A stretch of DNA of 64,000 nt from an uncultured Fibrobacter sp. (GCA_947165045.1 CAMUYW010000009.1:1-64000); one strand, 5' to 3'; numbered from the stretch's first letter, positions 33,603 through 42,654 are shown. Numbers and translations are program-made. Notes: generated from the letters alone by a model not told the origin.

Positions 33603-34280
33603 CTATTTTATGCTCCAATCAATAGGTTCGAGTCCTTTGCTGATAAGGTAAGCGTTTGCTTTGCTAAAATGCTTGCAACCAAAGAATCCGCGATAAGCTG
33701 AGAGGGGGCTTGGGTGCGGGGCGGTAAGGATAAGGTGCCCGCGATTCGGGGCAATGAGAACTTGCTTTTTGATGGCGAAACTGCCCCAAAGCAAAAAGAC
33801 AAGGTTCTCGCGAACTTGCGAAAGTCGCTGAATAATCGTGTCGGTGAACTGTTGCCAACCGATGCCTGCGTGGCTGGCGGCCATGTGGGCGCGCACTGTG
33901 AGCGAAGCGTTCAAAAGCAAAATTCCCTGATGCGCCCAGCCTTCCAAATTTCCGTGTGGCGGTGGCGTGATGCCCAAATCGTCGTGGAGTTCCTGGAAAA
34001 TGTTAATCAGCGATGGTGGTGGCTCGATTCCGTATGGCACGGAGAAGCAAAGTCCGTGAGCTTGTCCTGGATTGTGGTACGGGTCTTGCCCGATGATGAC
34101 GGCCTTGACTTTATCGACGGGGCAAAAATCGAGTGCCGCAAAAATCTGCGGACCGGGCGGATAAACGACATGGTGCTCCGCATGTTCCTGCAAAAGCTTT
34201 GCCTTGATCTGCTTAAAGTAAGGTTGTTCGAACTGGTCGGCGAGCAGTTTCAGCCAAGATGGTTCAAGTTTAACGGACAT
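33603..34280 (-). CDS. ung: Uracil-DNA glycosylase
   Basis: Ung removes uracil from DNA. The 225-residue protein carries the family-1 motifs: GQDPYHNPGQAHGLCFSVP (catalytic Asp and water-activating region), LLLNASLTV, and the DNA-intercalation loop HPSPLSAYRGF. Length is normal. Its start lies 11 nt inside the end of the upstream methyltransferase gene, so the two are likely cotranscribed. Confidence 0.97.
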   Translation of the reverse strand: MSVKLEPSWLKLLADQFEQPYFKQIKAKLLQEHAEHHVVYPPGPQIFAALDFCPVDKVKAVIIGQDPYHNPGQAHGLCFSVPYGIEPPPSLINIFQELHDDLGITPPPHGNLEGWAHQGILLLNASLTVRAHMAASHAGIGWQQFTDTIIQRLSQVRENLVFLLWGSFAIKKQVLIAPNRGHLILTAPHPSPLSAYRGFFGCKHFSKANAYLISKGLEPIDWSIK

Positions 34281-35586
34281 GATTAGGTTTTGGGTTGTAA
34301 GGGGTTGCTAGAATTGCGATTTTCTCGCCGTCAAGGCGCGTGTAAAAAAGCGTTGCGCTGTTTTTGCCTTTGGACTTGAGGCGTTTGATTTCTTGGTCGG
34401 GGTCAACCTTGACGCCGCGGAGTTTGAGCGTGAGCTTTCCGATGTCATGCGCTTTGAGCATGGCGCGGACGGCTCCTGTCGAAATTTCAGCGGAATCGAG
34501 AACTTCGAAGTTGGCAAATCCGGGCGAGGGGAGCGGAGCTTCGCTCGTCACGTATGCAATACCCGGCGAAATCAGGTGCGCTGTTTTGTCGCATGCGAGT
34601 GCGACTGCGCCGAAAAGGTGACTGCGGAGTAGTACGGGGGCGGGTTCCGCGATGAATTTGGAAACGCTGCCGAGCGGCAAGTCGGACTCGCTGCTGGACG
34701 TGCGATAAACGCGGTCGCGGCCTTCCAATTCGTAATTGTGGTCGTATTGCGACTGTTCGCTTTCGTTGCGGGCTTCGCGTTTTTCGTCGCGGGTAAAGTC
34801 CCATTCGGCGATGGCGTTGCCGGTTTTATCGACCATCACGGCGCGGACATGGTCTGGATTTTTGGCGAGTTCCCCGAATAGCACTAGGCATTCGCGACAG
34901 TCCGTGCGTGAACCGATGTACAAGATTTCTGTTCCGCGCGGAATTTCGCAGATGGGGTATCCGGGCGGAATTTTGGCCATGCCACCTTTGTAGTGTTTCG
35001 AAATTTCGATGACTTCTTCGAATGTTGGCGTTAAATTGCGCAAGTCGCGCTGGTTTTCACCTTCGATTGCACGGCGCGCCGGGTCAATCGTGAAAAAGTC
35101 GGCGTTTGTGTTGGTGCGCGCAACTTCGCGGACATCGGCGAGGATGGTTTGGTCTTCAGATCCTCGCGTCACGCGGTTGTTGTAACGGTACATCGCAAGG
35201 CGGTTTTCGTCGAGGTCAACGCCTGTAATTTTCAATGTGGCGGGCAAAAAGAAACTGTCGCCACCCATGCCGCAGCACAAATCGTGAACGGAACCTTCGT
35301 TTGGCCAAAGGTTTGCTTTCCATCGCCCGATGTCTTGCGCGGTACTCTGCTCTAGCGCCAATTTATCGCAAAGGAGAAATATGTCGGATTTTCCGTTTTT
35401 TTCGCCGAAAAATTTTTCGCGGAATTTTGGCACAAGAGCCATGTAATCCATGATAGCGGCGCGTTCTTCATTGCTGAATTCCTTGGCTAATTGTGTCGAA
35501 ACTTGCAATGCGTCCCACTTTTTCTTGGTCGCAAGAGTAATGAATTCTTGAACTTTTGCCGATGTAAGAAGTTCCGCGTTGAACAT
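34270..35586 (-). CDS. Class I methyltransferase with THUMP-like domain
   Basis: A 438-residue cytoplasmic protein. The SAM-binding motif is VHDLCCGMGGDSFFLP, followed by GVDLDENRLAMY and DFFTIDPARR. The C-terminal part (RGVKVDPDQEIKRLKSKGKN) fits the THUMP-like/PG_1098 family seen mainly in Bacteroidetes. The target is not known; I infer RNA. It overlaps ung by 11 nt. Confidence 0.85.
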   Translation of the reverse strand: MFNAELLTSAKVQEFITLATKKKWDALQVSTQLAKEFSNEERAAIMDYMALVPKFREKFFGEKNGKSDIFLLCDKLALEQSTAQDIGRWKANLWPNEGSVHDLCCGMGGDSFFLPATLKITGVDLDENRLAMYRYNNRVTRGSEDQTILADVREVARTNTNADFFTIDPARRAIEGENQRDLRNLTPTFEEVIEISKHYKGGMAKIPPGYPICEIPRGTEILYIGSRTDCRECLVLFGELAKNPDHVRAVMVDKTGNAIAEWDFTRDEKREARNESEQSQYDHNYELEGRDRVYRTSSSESDLPLGSVSKFIAEPAPVLLRSHLFGAVALACDKTAHLISPGIAYVTSEAPLPSPGFANFEVLDSAEISTGAVRAMLKAHDIGKLTLKLRGVKVDPDQEIKRLKSKGKNSATLFYTRLDGEKIAILATPYNPKPNHVR

Positions 35587-35686
35587 GTGTGAAATTTAAT
35601 TTTTTTAATGCTTATTTTACAATTTAAAATTTTGAGGAATGGGGATTAAGATGTATTTTTACGGATATAAGGGTTGAGTGTATAAT

Positions 35687-37186
35687 ATGAATTTTGGAAA
35701 AAGCCTTATTTTAGGTTTAACTTGTGTTTCGTTCGCTGCTTTTGTCTTGGGCTGTGGTGACGATCCGGCTTCGATATCAATTGAAAATTCTCAAATTGAT
35801 ACTCATTTCTCATCATCGTCACGTCATTCCGGGGGCCTGTCCTCGCTTGACGGGGATGACCCGGAATCTTCTTCAAGCGGTATCCCCCTGAGCTCCGCCG
35901 ATGATTCGGAATATTCATCGTCATCCTGGAGTGCAGCGATAGGATCCAGTAGCAGTAATGACGTTGAACCTGTTGAGTCTTCTTCTTCCAAAACATTGCG
36001 CTCCTCCTCTTCGCATCATTCAGGTTCTAATCCTAAATTGTCTTCAAGTAGTGTCATCCTGAGCTCCGCCGAAGGGTCTAGCAGCAGTATTGTTTCGGAA
36101 TCTTCGTCATCGCGGGATCCGAGTTCATCTTCTGCTCAACCCTTAAAAATTGATTTCTTCAACGGTGCTGACATTTCCGAAGTCCAAGAATACGAACGAA
36201 ATAACATAAAGTTTTACGATGTCGATGGCAAAGAAAGCGACATCTTTACGATTCTGAAAAATCACGGATTCAACTCCATTCGCTTGCGTACATTTGTCTC
36301 GCCAAAGGCGAAGTACGGCTATGCGGCAAGCGGTTGCGGTCATGACGCCGAAGCGTATGGCGATAAGGACCACGTTGTTGCTTATGCGAAAAAAGTCAAA
36401 GCTGCTGGCATGGGGCTCCTCGTGGACATCCATTACAGCGATGTTTGGGCTGATCCGGGCAAACAAATTATTCCCGAACGTTGGCGCGGCGTGAATAGTG
36501 CCGATGCAATGGCGGATTCCGTTTATGCGTACACGAAGGACTTGATGAATGCGCTCAAGGCTGCAGGCGCAACGCCAGACATGGTGCAAATCGGCAACGA
36601 AACGACTCCAGGCATCTTGATCCATAAGCCGAATAACAATACGGATTGCTGGGGAAATGGTGTCGACAAGGCGGCAACTTCAGTTAATGGCGACATGGGA
36701 ACCGCAGCGGGCAAGGCAAATGCTGCCAAGTATTTCAAAGCCGGAATCAAGGCGGTCAAGGAAGTTTCTCCATCAACAAAGACTGTGCTTCACATCGAAC
36801 GTATTCGCAAGGCCGAAACTGTCAATTGGTGGATGGGTGTAATTTTCGACGACTACAAAATTCCCGCAGATGTCATGGGCTTTTCTGCCTACACGGCTTA
36901 TGGCGATGGCACTCCGGACAATTGGAAAAATTTGTTCAACTCAGTAACTTCAAAGTATTCAAAACTTGAATTTATCGTGGCGGAATATAACGGCGGCGAT
37001 TCTGACAACCATTACAATTTCGATGGCTCGCGCAAAAAGACTCGCGAAATGGTTAAGGGCATGAATCGTTGGATTGGTGCGTTTTTCTGGGAACCGACAA
37101 TTGGCGGCGCTTGGGGTCCGTCGTTATTTGACAAAAAAGGCAATGGCATTTACGCTAACGCCAAAGCCTTCGAAGAATTTTATTAA
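35687..37186 (+). CDS. GH53 endo-beta-1,4-galactanase lipoprotein
   Basis: A 499-residue predicted lipoprotein with signal peptide ending FVLGC. A serine-rich linker follows (about residues 35-150), then a family GH53 catalytic domain. It starts FFNGADISEVQEYE and carries the acid/base Glu in VQIGNETTPG and the nucleophile Glu in FIVAEYNGG, with HYSDVWADPGKQ also typical. It should cut the beta-1,4-galactan side chains of rhamnogalacturonan I at the cell surface. Parts of the linker are encoded by REP-like DNA (35823-35868, 36053-36081). ATG 35687 is preferred; an in-frame GTG lies at 35678. Confidence 0.92.
   Translation: MNFGKSLILGLTCVSFAAFVLGCGDDPASISIENSQIDTHFSSSSRHSGGLSSLDGDDPESSSSGIPLSSADDSEYSSSSWSAAIGSSSSNDVEPVESSSSKTLRSSSSHHSGSNPKLSSSSVILSSAEGSSSSIVSESSSSRDPSSSSAQPLKIDFFNGADISEVQEYERNNIKFYDVDGKESDIFTILKNHGFNSIRLRTFVSPKAKYGYAASGCGHDAEAYGDKDHVVAYAKKVKAAGMGLLVDIHYSDVWADPGKQIIPERWRGVNSADAMADSVYAYTKDLMNALKAAGATPDMVQIGNETTPGILIHKPNNNTDCWGNGVDKAATSVNGDMGTAAGKANAAKYFKAGIKAVKEVSPSTKTVLHIERIRKAETVNWWMGVIFDDYKIPADVMGFSAYTAYGDGTPDNWKNLFNSVTSKYSKLEFIVAEYNGGDSDNHYNFDGSRKKTREMVKGMNRWIGAFFWEPTIGGAWGPSLFDKKGNGIYANAKAFEEFY
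35823..35868. repeat. REP-like element inside the GH53 coding sequence
   Basis: GTCATTCCGGG at the left and CCCGGAATC at the right form the outer stem. Inside lies a 26-nt block (35835-35860) identical to 10036-10061 in the purC intergenic region. In frame it encodes HSGGLSSLDGDDPESS, part of the serine-rich linker. Confidence 0.8.
36053..36081. repeat. Second REP-like segment inside the GH53 coding sequence
   Basis: GTCATCCTGAGCTCCGCC followed by GAAGGGTCTAG has the GTCATCCTGAG head common to many bacterial REP elements. A related copy of the CTGAGCTCCGCCGA block occurs at about 35888-35901. In frame it reads VILSSAEGSS. Confidence 0.6.
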
Positions 37187-37199
37187 AAATGGGGCTGTG

Positions 37200-38357
37200 T
37201 TAAGCAAACGCTCGTTCGTCAAGGCATTTTTCAAGTTCGAGCATAATGTCGTCCTTGTTGTAGCCTTTTCCGATAAAAACAACTTGATTTTCTCGGTCGC
37301 CAAAACGAGAATCCCAGTTTTCTTGAACTTCTGGATTGTCGGCAAGGTAGGCTTGCTTTTGGTCTTCACGTAAAGCGTCAATCCAATAAGAAACGGGCAT
37401 CACCGATGAATTTCTGCCGGCCTGTTCGAAAAGTTGCACGTCTTTGCTTGCATCCGAAAACCAAATATAACCCTTAGAACGAATGAGTTGCGAAGGGTAA
37501 TGGTTGTTGACAAATTCCATAAAGCGTTCTCTGTTGAACGGCTTTCTCGCTTCGAAAATGAAGGATGAAATTCCGTACTCGTCAACGCAACCTTCAGTTT
37601 TGCGGTTTGACTGAGTCAGGGTTGCCGTTGCCTTTTGAATTGCAGAAGACGAATCGATTTGGTCGTAGTTGAACGGCTTTGTCGTCATGATTTTTTCAAT
37701 GTCGATATCGCCGTTGACCGAGTGGATAATCGGAGCACGTGGCTGGAAATCGCGCACGATGGATTCGACTTCTTTGAGCTGGTCTGCGTTAAGTAAATCG
37801 CATTTGTTCAAAATGATAAAGTTGCAGAATTCAATCTGGTCAACAATGAGCGTCGAAATTTCTTCTTGCGAGAGGTCGTACTTTTCGGCAAGGCTATCTT
37901 TTGCTTCTTTTCTCTGCTTCAAGTCACTCAAAAATTCACGATAAATTCTATCTGCGTCGACGACCGTAACGATGGAAGTTAAGTAAACATTCGTGTTCGG
38001 ATTGTCTTCTTCGTAGGCGAGGAAACTTGCGCTGACGGCACCAGGATCGCTGATGCCGGATGCTTCGACGAATACGACTTCAACTGAACTGAGGTTAGAA
38101 ATTTTTTCAATTTGCTGGATGAATCTGTCACGCAAAGTGCAGCAAATGCACCCGTTTTGCAATTCGAACATTGGGCATTCGGTAACGTTCGAACCGTTCT
38201 TTTTCAAGATTTCGGCATCAACGTTGATGCTGCCCATATCGTTTACAATGAGGGCAACTTTTCTTTTCTCTTGCTTGAGAAGGTTGTTCAAAAGGGTTGT
38301 TTTACCCGAGCCCAAATACCCAGTGATGAGAATCACCGGTTTCTTATTCTTTTTCAT
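37200..38357 (-). CDS. COG0523 (CobW/ZNG1-like) GTPase metallochaperone
   Basis: A 385-residue cytoplasmic GTPase of the G3E class. It has Walker A GYLGSGKTT, the metal-binding CxCC motif (NGCICCTLRD), VEASGISDPG and the guanine-binding NKCDLL, then a CobW C-terminal domain. Members load zinc, cobalt or other metals into client enzymes. Next to it is a Fur-family regulator gene, and both are on the minus strand 88 nt apart, which favours a zinc- or iron-starvation role. It is convergent with the GH53 gene, only 13 nt away. Confidence 0.92.
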   Translation of the reverse strand: MKKNKKPVILITGYLGSGKTTLLNNLLKQEKRKVALIVNDMGSINVDAEILKKNGSNVTECPMFELQNGCICCTLRDRFIQQIEKISNLSSVEVVFVEASGISDPGAVSASFLAYEEDNPNTNVYLTSIVTVVDADRIYREFLSDLKQRKEAKDSLAEKYDLSQEEISTLIVDQIEFCNFIILNKCDLLNADQLKEVESIVRDFQPRAPIIHSVNGDIDIEKIMTTKPFNYDQIDSSSAIQKATATLTQSNRKTEGCVDEYGISSFIFEARKPFNRERFMEFVNNHYPSQLIRSKGYIWFSDASKDVQLFEQAGRNSSVMPVSYWIDALREDQKQAYLADNPEVQENWDSRFGDRENQVVFIGKGYNKDDIMLELEKCLDERAFA

Positions 38358-38384
38358 AAGAATCCTTTGTTTGTAGAAATTATT

Positions 38385-38411
38385 TATGGATCCTCGTTTT
38401 ACGAGGATGAC
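38385..38411. repeat. REP-like palindrome (reverse orientation)
   Basis: TATGGATCCTCG, TTTTA, CGAGGATGAC, between the Fur-family gene and the COG0523 gene. It could act as a hairpin in their shared transcript. Confidence 0.7.
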
Positions 38412-38445
38412 GCGTTTGTATAACGATTAAAGTTTTGCTGTTAAT

Positions 38446-38850
38446 TTAGGTTTGGCTACAGCTTTGGCAAACGCCGTAAAATACAGTGCGGAAAGCGTCT
38501 AGCGCAAAGCCGTGTTCTGCCATCAAATGCGAACTGAGCTGCTCAAGGTCTTGGCATTCGAGATGAATTAGTTTGCCGCATTTCTCGCACTTCAAATGAA
38601 AATGCGAAACATCTTTGTGGCATTTTTCGCCCATGTACTCAAAGCAAGCCGCATTTTGTTCGCCCAAGAAATACTTCTGAACAACTCCCTGCGCCACAAA
38701 CTTATCTATTTGCCTATAGATTGTTGCGATGCCGATAGAAATGTTTTTTTTTAGAAAGTATGCTCGAACGTCTTCCGCTGTAAAATGGCGGTTCTGCATA
38801 GCTTTGAAGCAAGAAAGAAGTAAATCTTGTTGCTTGGTTTTGTAAATCAT
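38446..38850 (-). CDS. Fur-family metalloregulator (Fur or Zur)
   Basis: A 134-residue regulator. I use the ATG at 38848-38850 (MIYKTKQQDLLL); the longer frame runs back into the chitinase gene. It has the winged helix (FTAEDVRAYF, ISIGIATIYRQIDKF) and the C-terminal metal part (DVSHFHLKCEKC, CQSCSQT), with two CxxC pairs for structural zinc. A perfect TTGATAAC-T-GTTATCAA palindrome lies 23-39 nt upstream, so it probably represses itself. With the COG0523 gene downstream, Zur is a reasonable guess, though the site looks like a Fur box. Confidence 0.9.
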   Translation of the reverse strand: MIYKTKQQDLLLSCFKAMQNRHFTAEDVRAYFLKKNISIGIATIYRQIDKFVAQGVVQKYFLGEQNAACFEYMGEKCHKDVSHFHLKCEKCGKLIHLECQDLEQLSSHLMAEHGFALDAFRTVFYGVCQSCSQT

Positions 38851-38872
38851 TTTGTCCGCGTTTTTCTTGAAA

Positions 38873-38889
38873 TTGATAACTGTTATCAA
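38873..38889. promoter_or_regulatory. Fur-family 7-1-7 box
   Basis: TTGATAAC-T-GTTATCAA is a perfect 8-1-8 palindrome. Its core TGATAAC-N-GTTATCA matches the Fur 7-1-7 consensus TGATAAT-N-ATTATCA at 12 of 14 positions. It lies just upstream of the Fur-family gene. Confidence 0.78.
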
Positions 38890-38891
38890 AT

Positions 38892-40100
38892 TTAATAAGT
38901 AAAATGATATTTGGCAAGGGGCGCGTTTTTCAAGCTTTTTTCGTCGTTTACAATTTTCCCAAGAACGTCTACTTGCTTGTTTTGCAGCTTTTGCAACGGC
39001 ACGGATCGTGCGCGACTTTTGCGCGGCGCAATTCCCGTTGTTCCTTTGCGGAGTGCTATAGCGATACTGTCGAGAATCGGATTTCCGACGCCTTCGATGT
39101 AGTCGTGTGAAACTTCCCAGACCATGATTCCGGCATAGCCGTTTTCTTTGACCCAACGCGATTTGACTGCGGAAGAATGCGGGTCTTCAAAGGTGACGTA
39201 GCCTGTTGACGATACGCCGTAGGGTTCTACGGAAACGCTGTCATAATAGAATTTCCAGTCGGAGTTTTTGACAATATCTTTGTACGCAACTTGTTTTGCG
39301 GAACCTTTAGTGAAATCGCTGCCCGGCCCGGTGGCACCCTGAAATTCAAAGCCAAAAGAGGGGATCCCAAAGACCATTTTTTCGGCAGGAACTCCGCGCT
39401 TGCTCCAATATTCAAACGTTTCTTGCCATGACCAAGTGGTATAACCTTCGTGTGGATAAAGAGGCGAATCGAACATGGCTTTTTCATCCCAGTCGCCGGT
39501 CATGTCGTATGTCATGAAACCGAACCAGTCGAGATTTTTGACGAGAACTTCAGGCGTAAACCATTTGCCATAATATTGCGAGCAGGGGAGAGCTGCCGAG
39601 AGGCTTTTGTCTTTAGGGAGCGCTTCGCGAAGTTCTGTTAATAGTTTGTTGTAAATGATTGTGTCAGCGGCTGGCACGGGATTATATTCCCATTCCCAGT
39701 CCATGTCGAGACCGTCTAAATTGTGGTCTGCAACGAATTGCACAAGGTTCGCGATGAACTTGCCACGCAATGCATCGCTCGATGCTACGGGAACAAAGTT
39801 GTTGCTTTGTCCGCCACCGCCGAGCGAGACGATGACTTTAGTGCCTGCGGCGTGTGCGAAAGTTACCATGGAATCGAGTGCGCTTGGATCGTCTGCGGCA
39901 TCTCCGTGCAAGGATCCATCTGTGTTTGGCGTGATGAAACTCCAAAGTACGTGCGTCAATTTTTCGTATGGAACTTTGTCTACAGTGTAAGCGGGCTTGT
40001 GCCATTTTCCCCAATCGGGATAATAGCCGATGAAGAGCGGTGTTGCGTATGCCGTACAAAATGCTGCGAATGTTAAAAACGAGAGTGCAATCTTTTTCAT
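38892..40100 (-). CDS. GH18 chitinase-like secreted enzyme
   Basis: A 402-residue protein with signal peptide MKKIALSFLTFAAFCTAYA. The catalytic motif DGLDMDWEWE matches DxxDxDxE of family 18, with the acid Glu present. GYYPDWGKW, VIVSLGGGG and the C-terminal GYAGIMVWEVSHD also fit. It should cut chitin or related N-acetylglucosamine polymers, for example fungal wall in the gut. After the barrel comes a basic tail of about 50 residues (RKSRARSVPLQKLQNKQ) with no known domain. It is upstream of the Fur-family gene by only 41 nt. Confidence 0.93.
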   Translation of the reverse strand: MKKIALSFLTFAAFCTAYATPLFIGYYPDWGKWHKPAYTVDKVPYEKLTHVLWSFITPNTDGSLHGDAADDPSALDSMVTFAHAAGTKVIVSLGGGGQSNNFVPVASSDALRGKFIANLVQFVADHNLDGLDMDWEWEYNPVPAADTIIYNKLLTELREALPKDKSLSAALPCSQYYGKWFTPEVLVKNLDWFGFMTYDMTGDWDEKAMFDSPLYPHEGYTTWSWQETFEYWSKRGVPAEKMVFGIPSFGFEFQGATGPGSDFTKGSAKQVAYKDIVKNSDWKFYYDSVSVEPYGVSSTGYVTFEDPHSSAVKSRWVKENGYAGIMVWEVSHDYIEGVGNPILDSIAIALRKGTTGIAPRKSRARSVPLQKLQNKQVDVLGKIVNDEKSLKNAPLAKYHFTY

Positions 40101-40111
40101 GATAGAACCTT

Positions 40112-42538
40112 TTATTTGCGCTTCAATTCCACCACGTAATTGGCTGCGTTTACAAAATCTTGCGCGTGTTCGATGGCTATGACGGTGTGGCCTGCGTTGC
40201 AGAGACCGCGAATCAAGCCGAGCAATTGTTGAATATCTTTTTGATGGAGACCACGGGCTGGTTCGTCAAAAAGGAATAGCGTGTTGGGCGCTTTTGCGCG
40301 GGCGAGCGTAATCGAAAGGCGGAGTCTAGCGCGTTCGCCGCCGGAGAGGTGTGCTGTCGTTTGCCCGAGTCGCAAGTAATCAAGCCCTGTATCGACAAGC
40401 GGTTTTAACTTTTCGGCAAACGGCTTCATGTTTGTGAATAATTTGTATGCTTTACCGATTTCCATGTCAAGAATGTCTGCAATGGAAAGCGATTTGAACC
40501 GCACTTCGAGAACTTCGTCGCGGAAGCGTTTGCCAAGGCACACGGGACATTCGGATTCTTCGTAGCCTAGCGGATCGTAAATGACGCCTTCGCCTTTGCA
40601 GTTCTCGCAGCGACCGCCGGGAGCGTGCGTGGTGAATTTTGATGCAGTGTAGCCGCGTACTTTGCTTTCGGGGAGTTTGGCGAATAAGTCGCGGAGCAGC
40701 GTGGTGAGGCCGATGGCGCTCATGACCGTGCTGCGTTTGCTGCCGTGAAAATCTCCGGTTGTGAGAATCGAAAGTGCGTCGATGCCGAGCGATTTGAATT
40801 CGTCTGCTTTGGCGCGTTTGGCGATGTTTTCGAAAAGGAGTGTTGATTTGCCGCTACCGCTTTGTCCTGTAATGACGCTGAACTTGTTCAGCGGAAACTC
40901 CGCGCTCACTGGCGCCATATCGAACTTCGTGAAGTTGTCGACTTTAATGGATTCTATCGGTCGGCTATCGTCTCCCTCCAGAATGGCAGTACTTTTGTTG
41001 CCACCCTCGCGTTCTTTATAGTCACCCTGGAGCCGAAGGCGATAGGGCCCATTAAGTTCTAGTTCCCTAATCCACTTTCCCGTAGGCGATCCCGGATTCT
41101 CCAGCACTTCGTCACGCGGGCCTTGGAATAGCACTTCGCCGCCTTTTTCACCTGCGCCCGGCCCCATTTCAATAATGTAATCGGCACGGCTGATGATTTG
41201 CGGATTGTGTTCGATAAGTACAAGAGTGTTACCGCGTTTGCGTACCTTTTCAAGAACAGTCCAAAGTGACTTAACGTCAGAAGCGTGCAGGCCGCTGGCG
41301 GGTTCGTCGAGAGCAATCAGAAGTCCGTTCAAGTGTCCTGTACTAAGGCTTGCCAATTTCAGTCGTTGGATTTCACCGCCCGAAAGCGTTTTTCCGGCGC
41401 GTCCGGGCGTGAGGTAGCCAATACCCAAATCGTTGATGGCTTCAAGGCGGTCGAGCAACGAATTGAATGTCGGTTTTAAATTTTGCCCGATTTTGTTGTC
41501 GAAAATCTGGTGCAATTTTTTTGGCAGTTCCGCAAATTCTGTAGTTAAAATTTGTTTGTAGCTAACGCCGTCAATCGTTGCGTTCAGATACGTCTTTTTC
41601 AGACGAAGTCCATGGCAGTTCGGGCACTCGTCGCTATCTTCATTGCAGTCATCTTGGCTGGCATCGATCCCCGTTCCGTCGCAGTATTCGCAAACGCTCG
41701 TGCGGTTGTATGGCGAAAATGAACGTGCGTCTAAATTCGTGACGGCTTCGGCGCTGCTCGTTTTATGCGATGACTCTTCTGCGTTCGGGCAACACGGCTT
41801 AGTACTGTAAAATTCGCGTTCGCCGCCGATGTCAAGTGTAATCGTGGAATGCGTGAGTTTGAGCGTTGCATCAACCGCTTCGGCAATTCGTGTGCGTGTG
41901 TTTTCGCGAACGATAATTCTATCAACGATGATAAAGAATTCTTTTGGCTTCAGGACTTTTTCGCCGGGAAGCAAATCGGCGAGTGAATACATCGTTCCAT
42001 CCGCTAAAGCTCTCGTAAATCCCTGCGCCAAAAATACTGCGGATAATTTGTCGAGCGTGTGACCGCATGGATCAATCTTTGCCAAAAACTGTAGCTTTGT
42101 CCCAACCGGTTTCCCGGCGATAATGCGGATAATCTCTTCGCGGCTATGGCTCACCATCGGAGCACCGCAAATAGGGCAGGCGGGCTTCGCAAACGCAGCA
42201 AATAATGTGCGCAAGGCGTTGTCACATTCGGCAATCGAAAGGGCGTACGCTTTGGCGGGTGCTTCTCCGCGTGTAGCCGAAATTGCTAAACTGGCGGGCA
42301 ACCCTTCGGCGCTGTCGAGCGGAATGCTACGCTTGCCTCCGAGCATGTCTGCTGCAAACGGCGAAAGCGTTTCAAGATAGCGACGCTTCGATTCTCCGTG
42401 GAGCGTGTCCATCACGAGCGTCGATTTGCCGCAACCCGACGGACCGCATACAACCGTAATTTTACCCAGCGGAAACTGGGCATCCACATTTTTCAAGTTG
42501 TGCAGTCTGCACCCACGAAGAGAAATAAAATTGAGCAT
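40112..42538 (-). CDS. UvrA-like ABC ATPase (short UvrA paralogue)
   Basis: An 808-residue protein with both UvrA ATPase halves: Walker A GPSGCGKST and GQSGSGKST, signatures LSGGEIQRLKLA and LSGGERARLRLS, and Walker B LLIALDEP and FLFDEPARG. Zinc-finger pairs remain (CEYC...CPNC; CENC...CPVC). It is about 130 residues shorter than a standard UvrA (about 940), mostly in the first half where the UvrB-binding domain lies. That resembles UvrA2-type proteins, linked in other bacteria to DNA-damaging drugs. Whether a normal uvrA exists elsewhere cannot be told here. Confidence 0.88.
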   Translation of the reverse strand: MLNFISLRGCRLHNLKNVDAQFPLGKITVVCGPSGCGKSTLVMDTLHGESKRRYLETLSPFAADMLGGKRSIPLDSAEGLPASLAISATRGEAPAKAYALSIAECDNALRTLFAAFAKPACPICGAPMVSHSREEIIRIIAGKPVGTKLQFLAKIDPCGHTLDKLSAVFLAQGFTRALADGTMYSLADLLPGEKVLKPKEFFIIVDRIIVRENTRTRIAEAVDATLKLTHSTITLDIGGEREFYSTKPCCPNAEESSHKTSSAEAVTNLDARSFSPYNRTSVCEYCDGTGIDASQDDCNEDSDECPNCHGLRLKKTYLNATIDGVSYKQILTTEFAELPKKLHQIFDNKIGQNLKPTFNSLLDRLEAINDLGIGYLTPGRAGKTLSGGEIQRLKLASLSTGHLNGLLIALDEPASGLHASDVKSLWTVLEKVRKRGNTLVLIEHNPQIISRADYIIEMGPGAGEKGGEVLFQGPRDEVLENPGSPTGKWIRELELNGPYRLRLQGDYKEREGGNKSTAILEGDDSRPIESIKVDNFTKFDMAPVSAEFPLNKFSVITGQSGSGKSTLLFENIAKRAKADEFKSLGIDALSILTTGDFHGSKRSTVMSAIGLTTLLRDLFAKLPESKVRGYTASKFTTHAPGGRCENCKGEGVIYDPLGYEESECPVCLGKRFRDEVLEVRFKSLSIADILDMEIGKAYKLFTNMKPFAEKLKPLVDTGLDYLRLGQTTAHLSGGERARLRLSITLARAKAPNTLFLFDEPARGLHQKDIQQLLGLIRGLCNAGHTVIAIEHAQDFVNAANYVVELKRK

Positions 42539-42596
42539 CAGTTAAAAGATAATTTTATAAAAAGAATTTTGGGCTTTGAAAAAGTTGGCGAACGAA

Positions 42597-42620
42597 AAAA
42601 GCACCCTGCCGGGTGCTTTT
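42597..42620 (-). terminator. Rho-independent terminator
   Basis: AAAAGCACCC and GGGTGCTTTT enclose a 4-nt loop; on the minus strand a T run follows. It ends the outer-membrane protein gene. Confidence 0.85.
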
Positions 42621-42654
42621 CTACAGCTTTGCCGCGATTCTAAAAACCTTACAT

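Noticed and set aside
33626-33650. GGTTCGAGTCC, resembling a tRNA T-arm.
   Set aside because: It lies inside ung and no cloverleaf can be drawn around it.
38851-39156. A longer N-terminus for the Fur-family protein.
   Set aside because: It would overlap the chitinase gene and is Arg/Lys-rich without family similarity; the ATG at 38850 gives the normal Fur length and sits after the operator.
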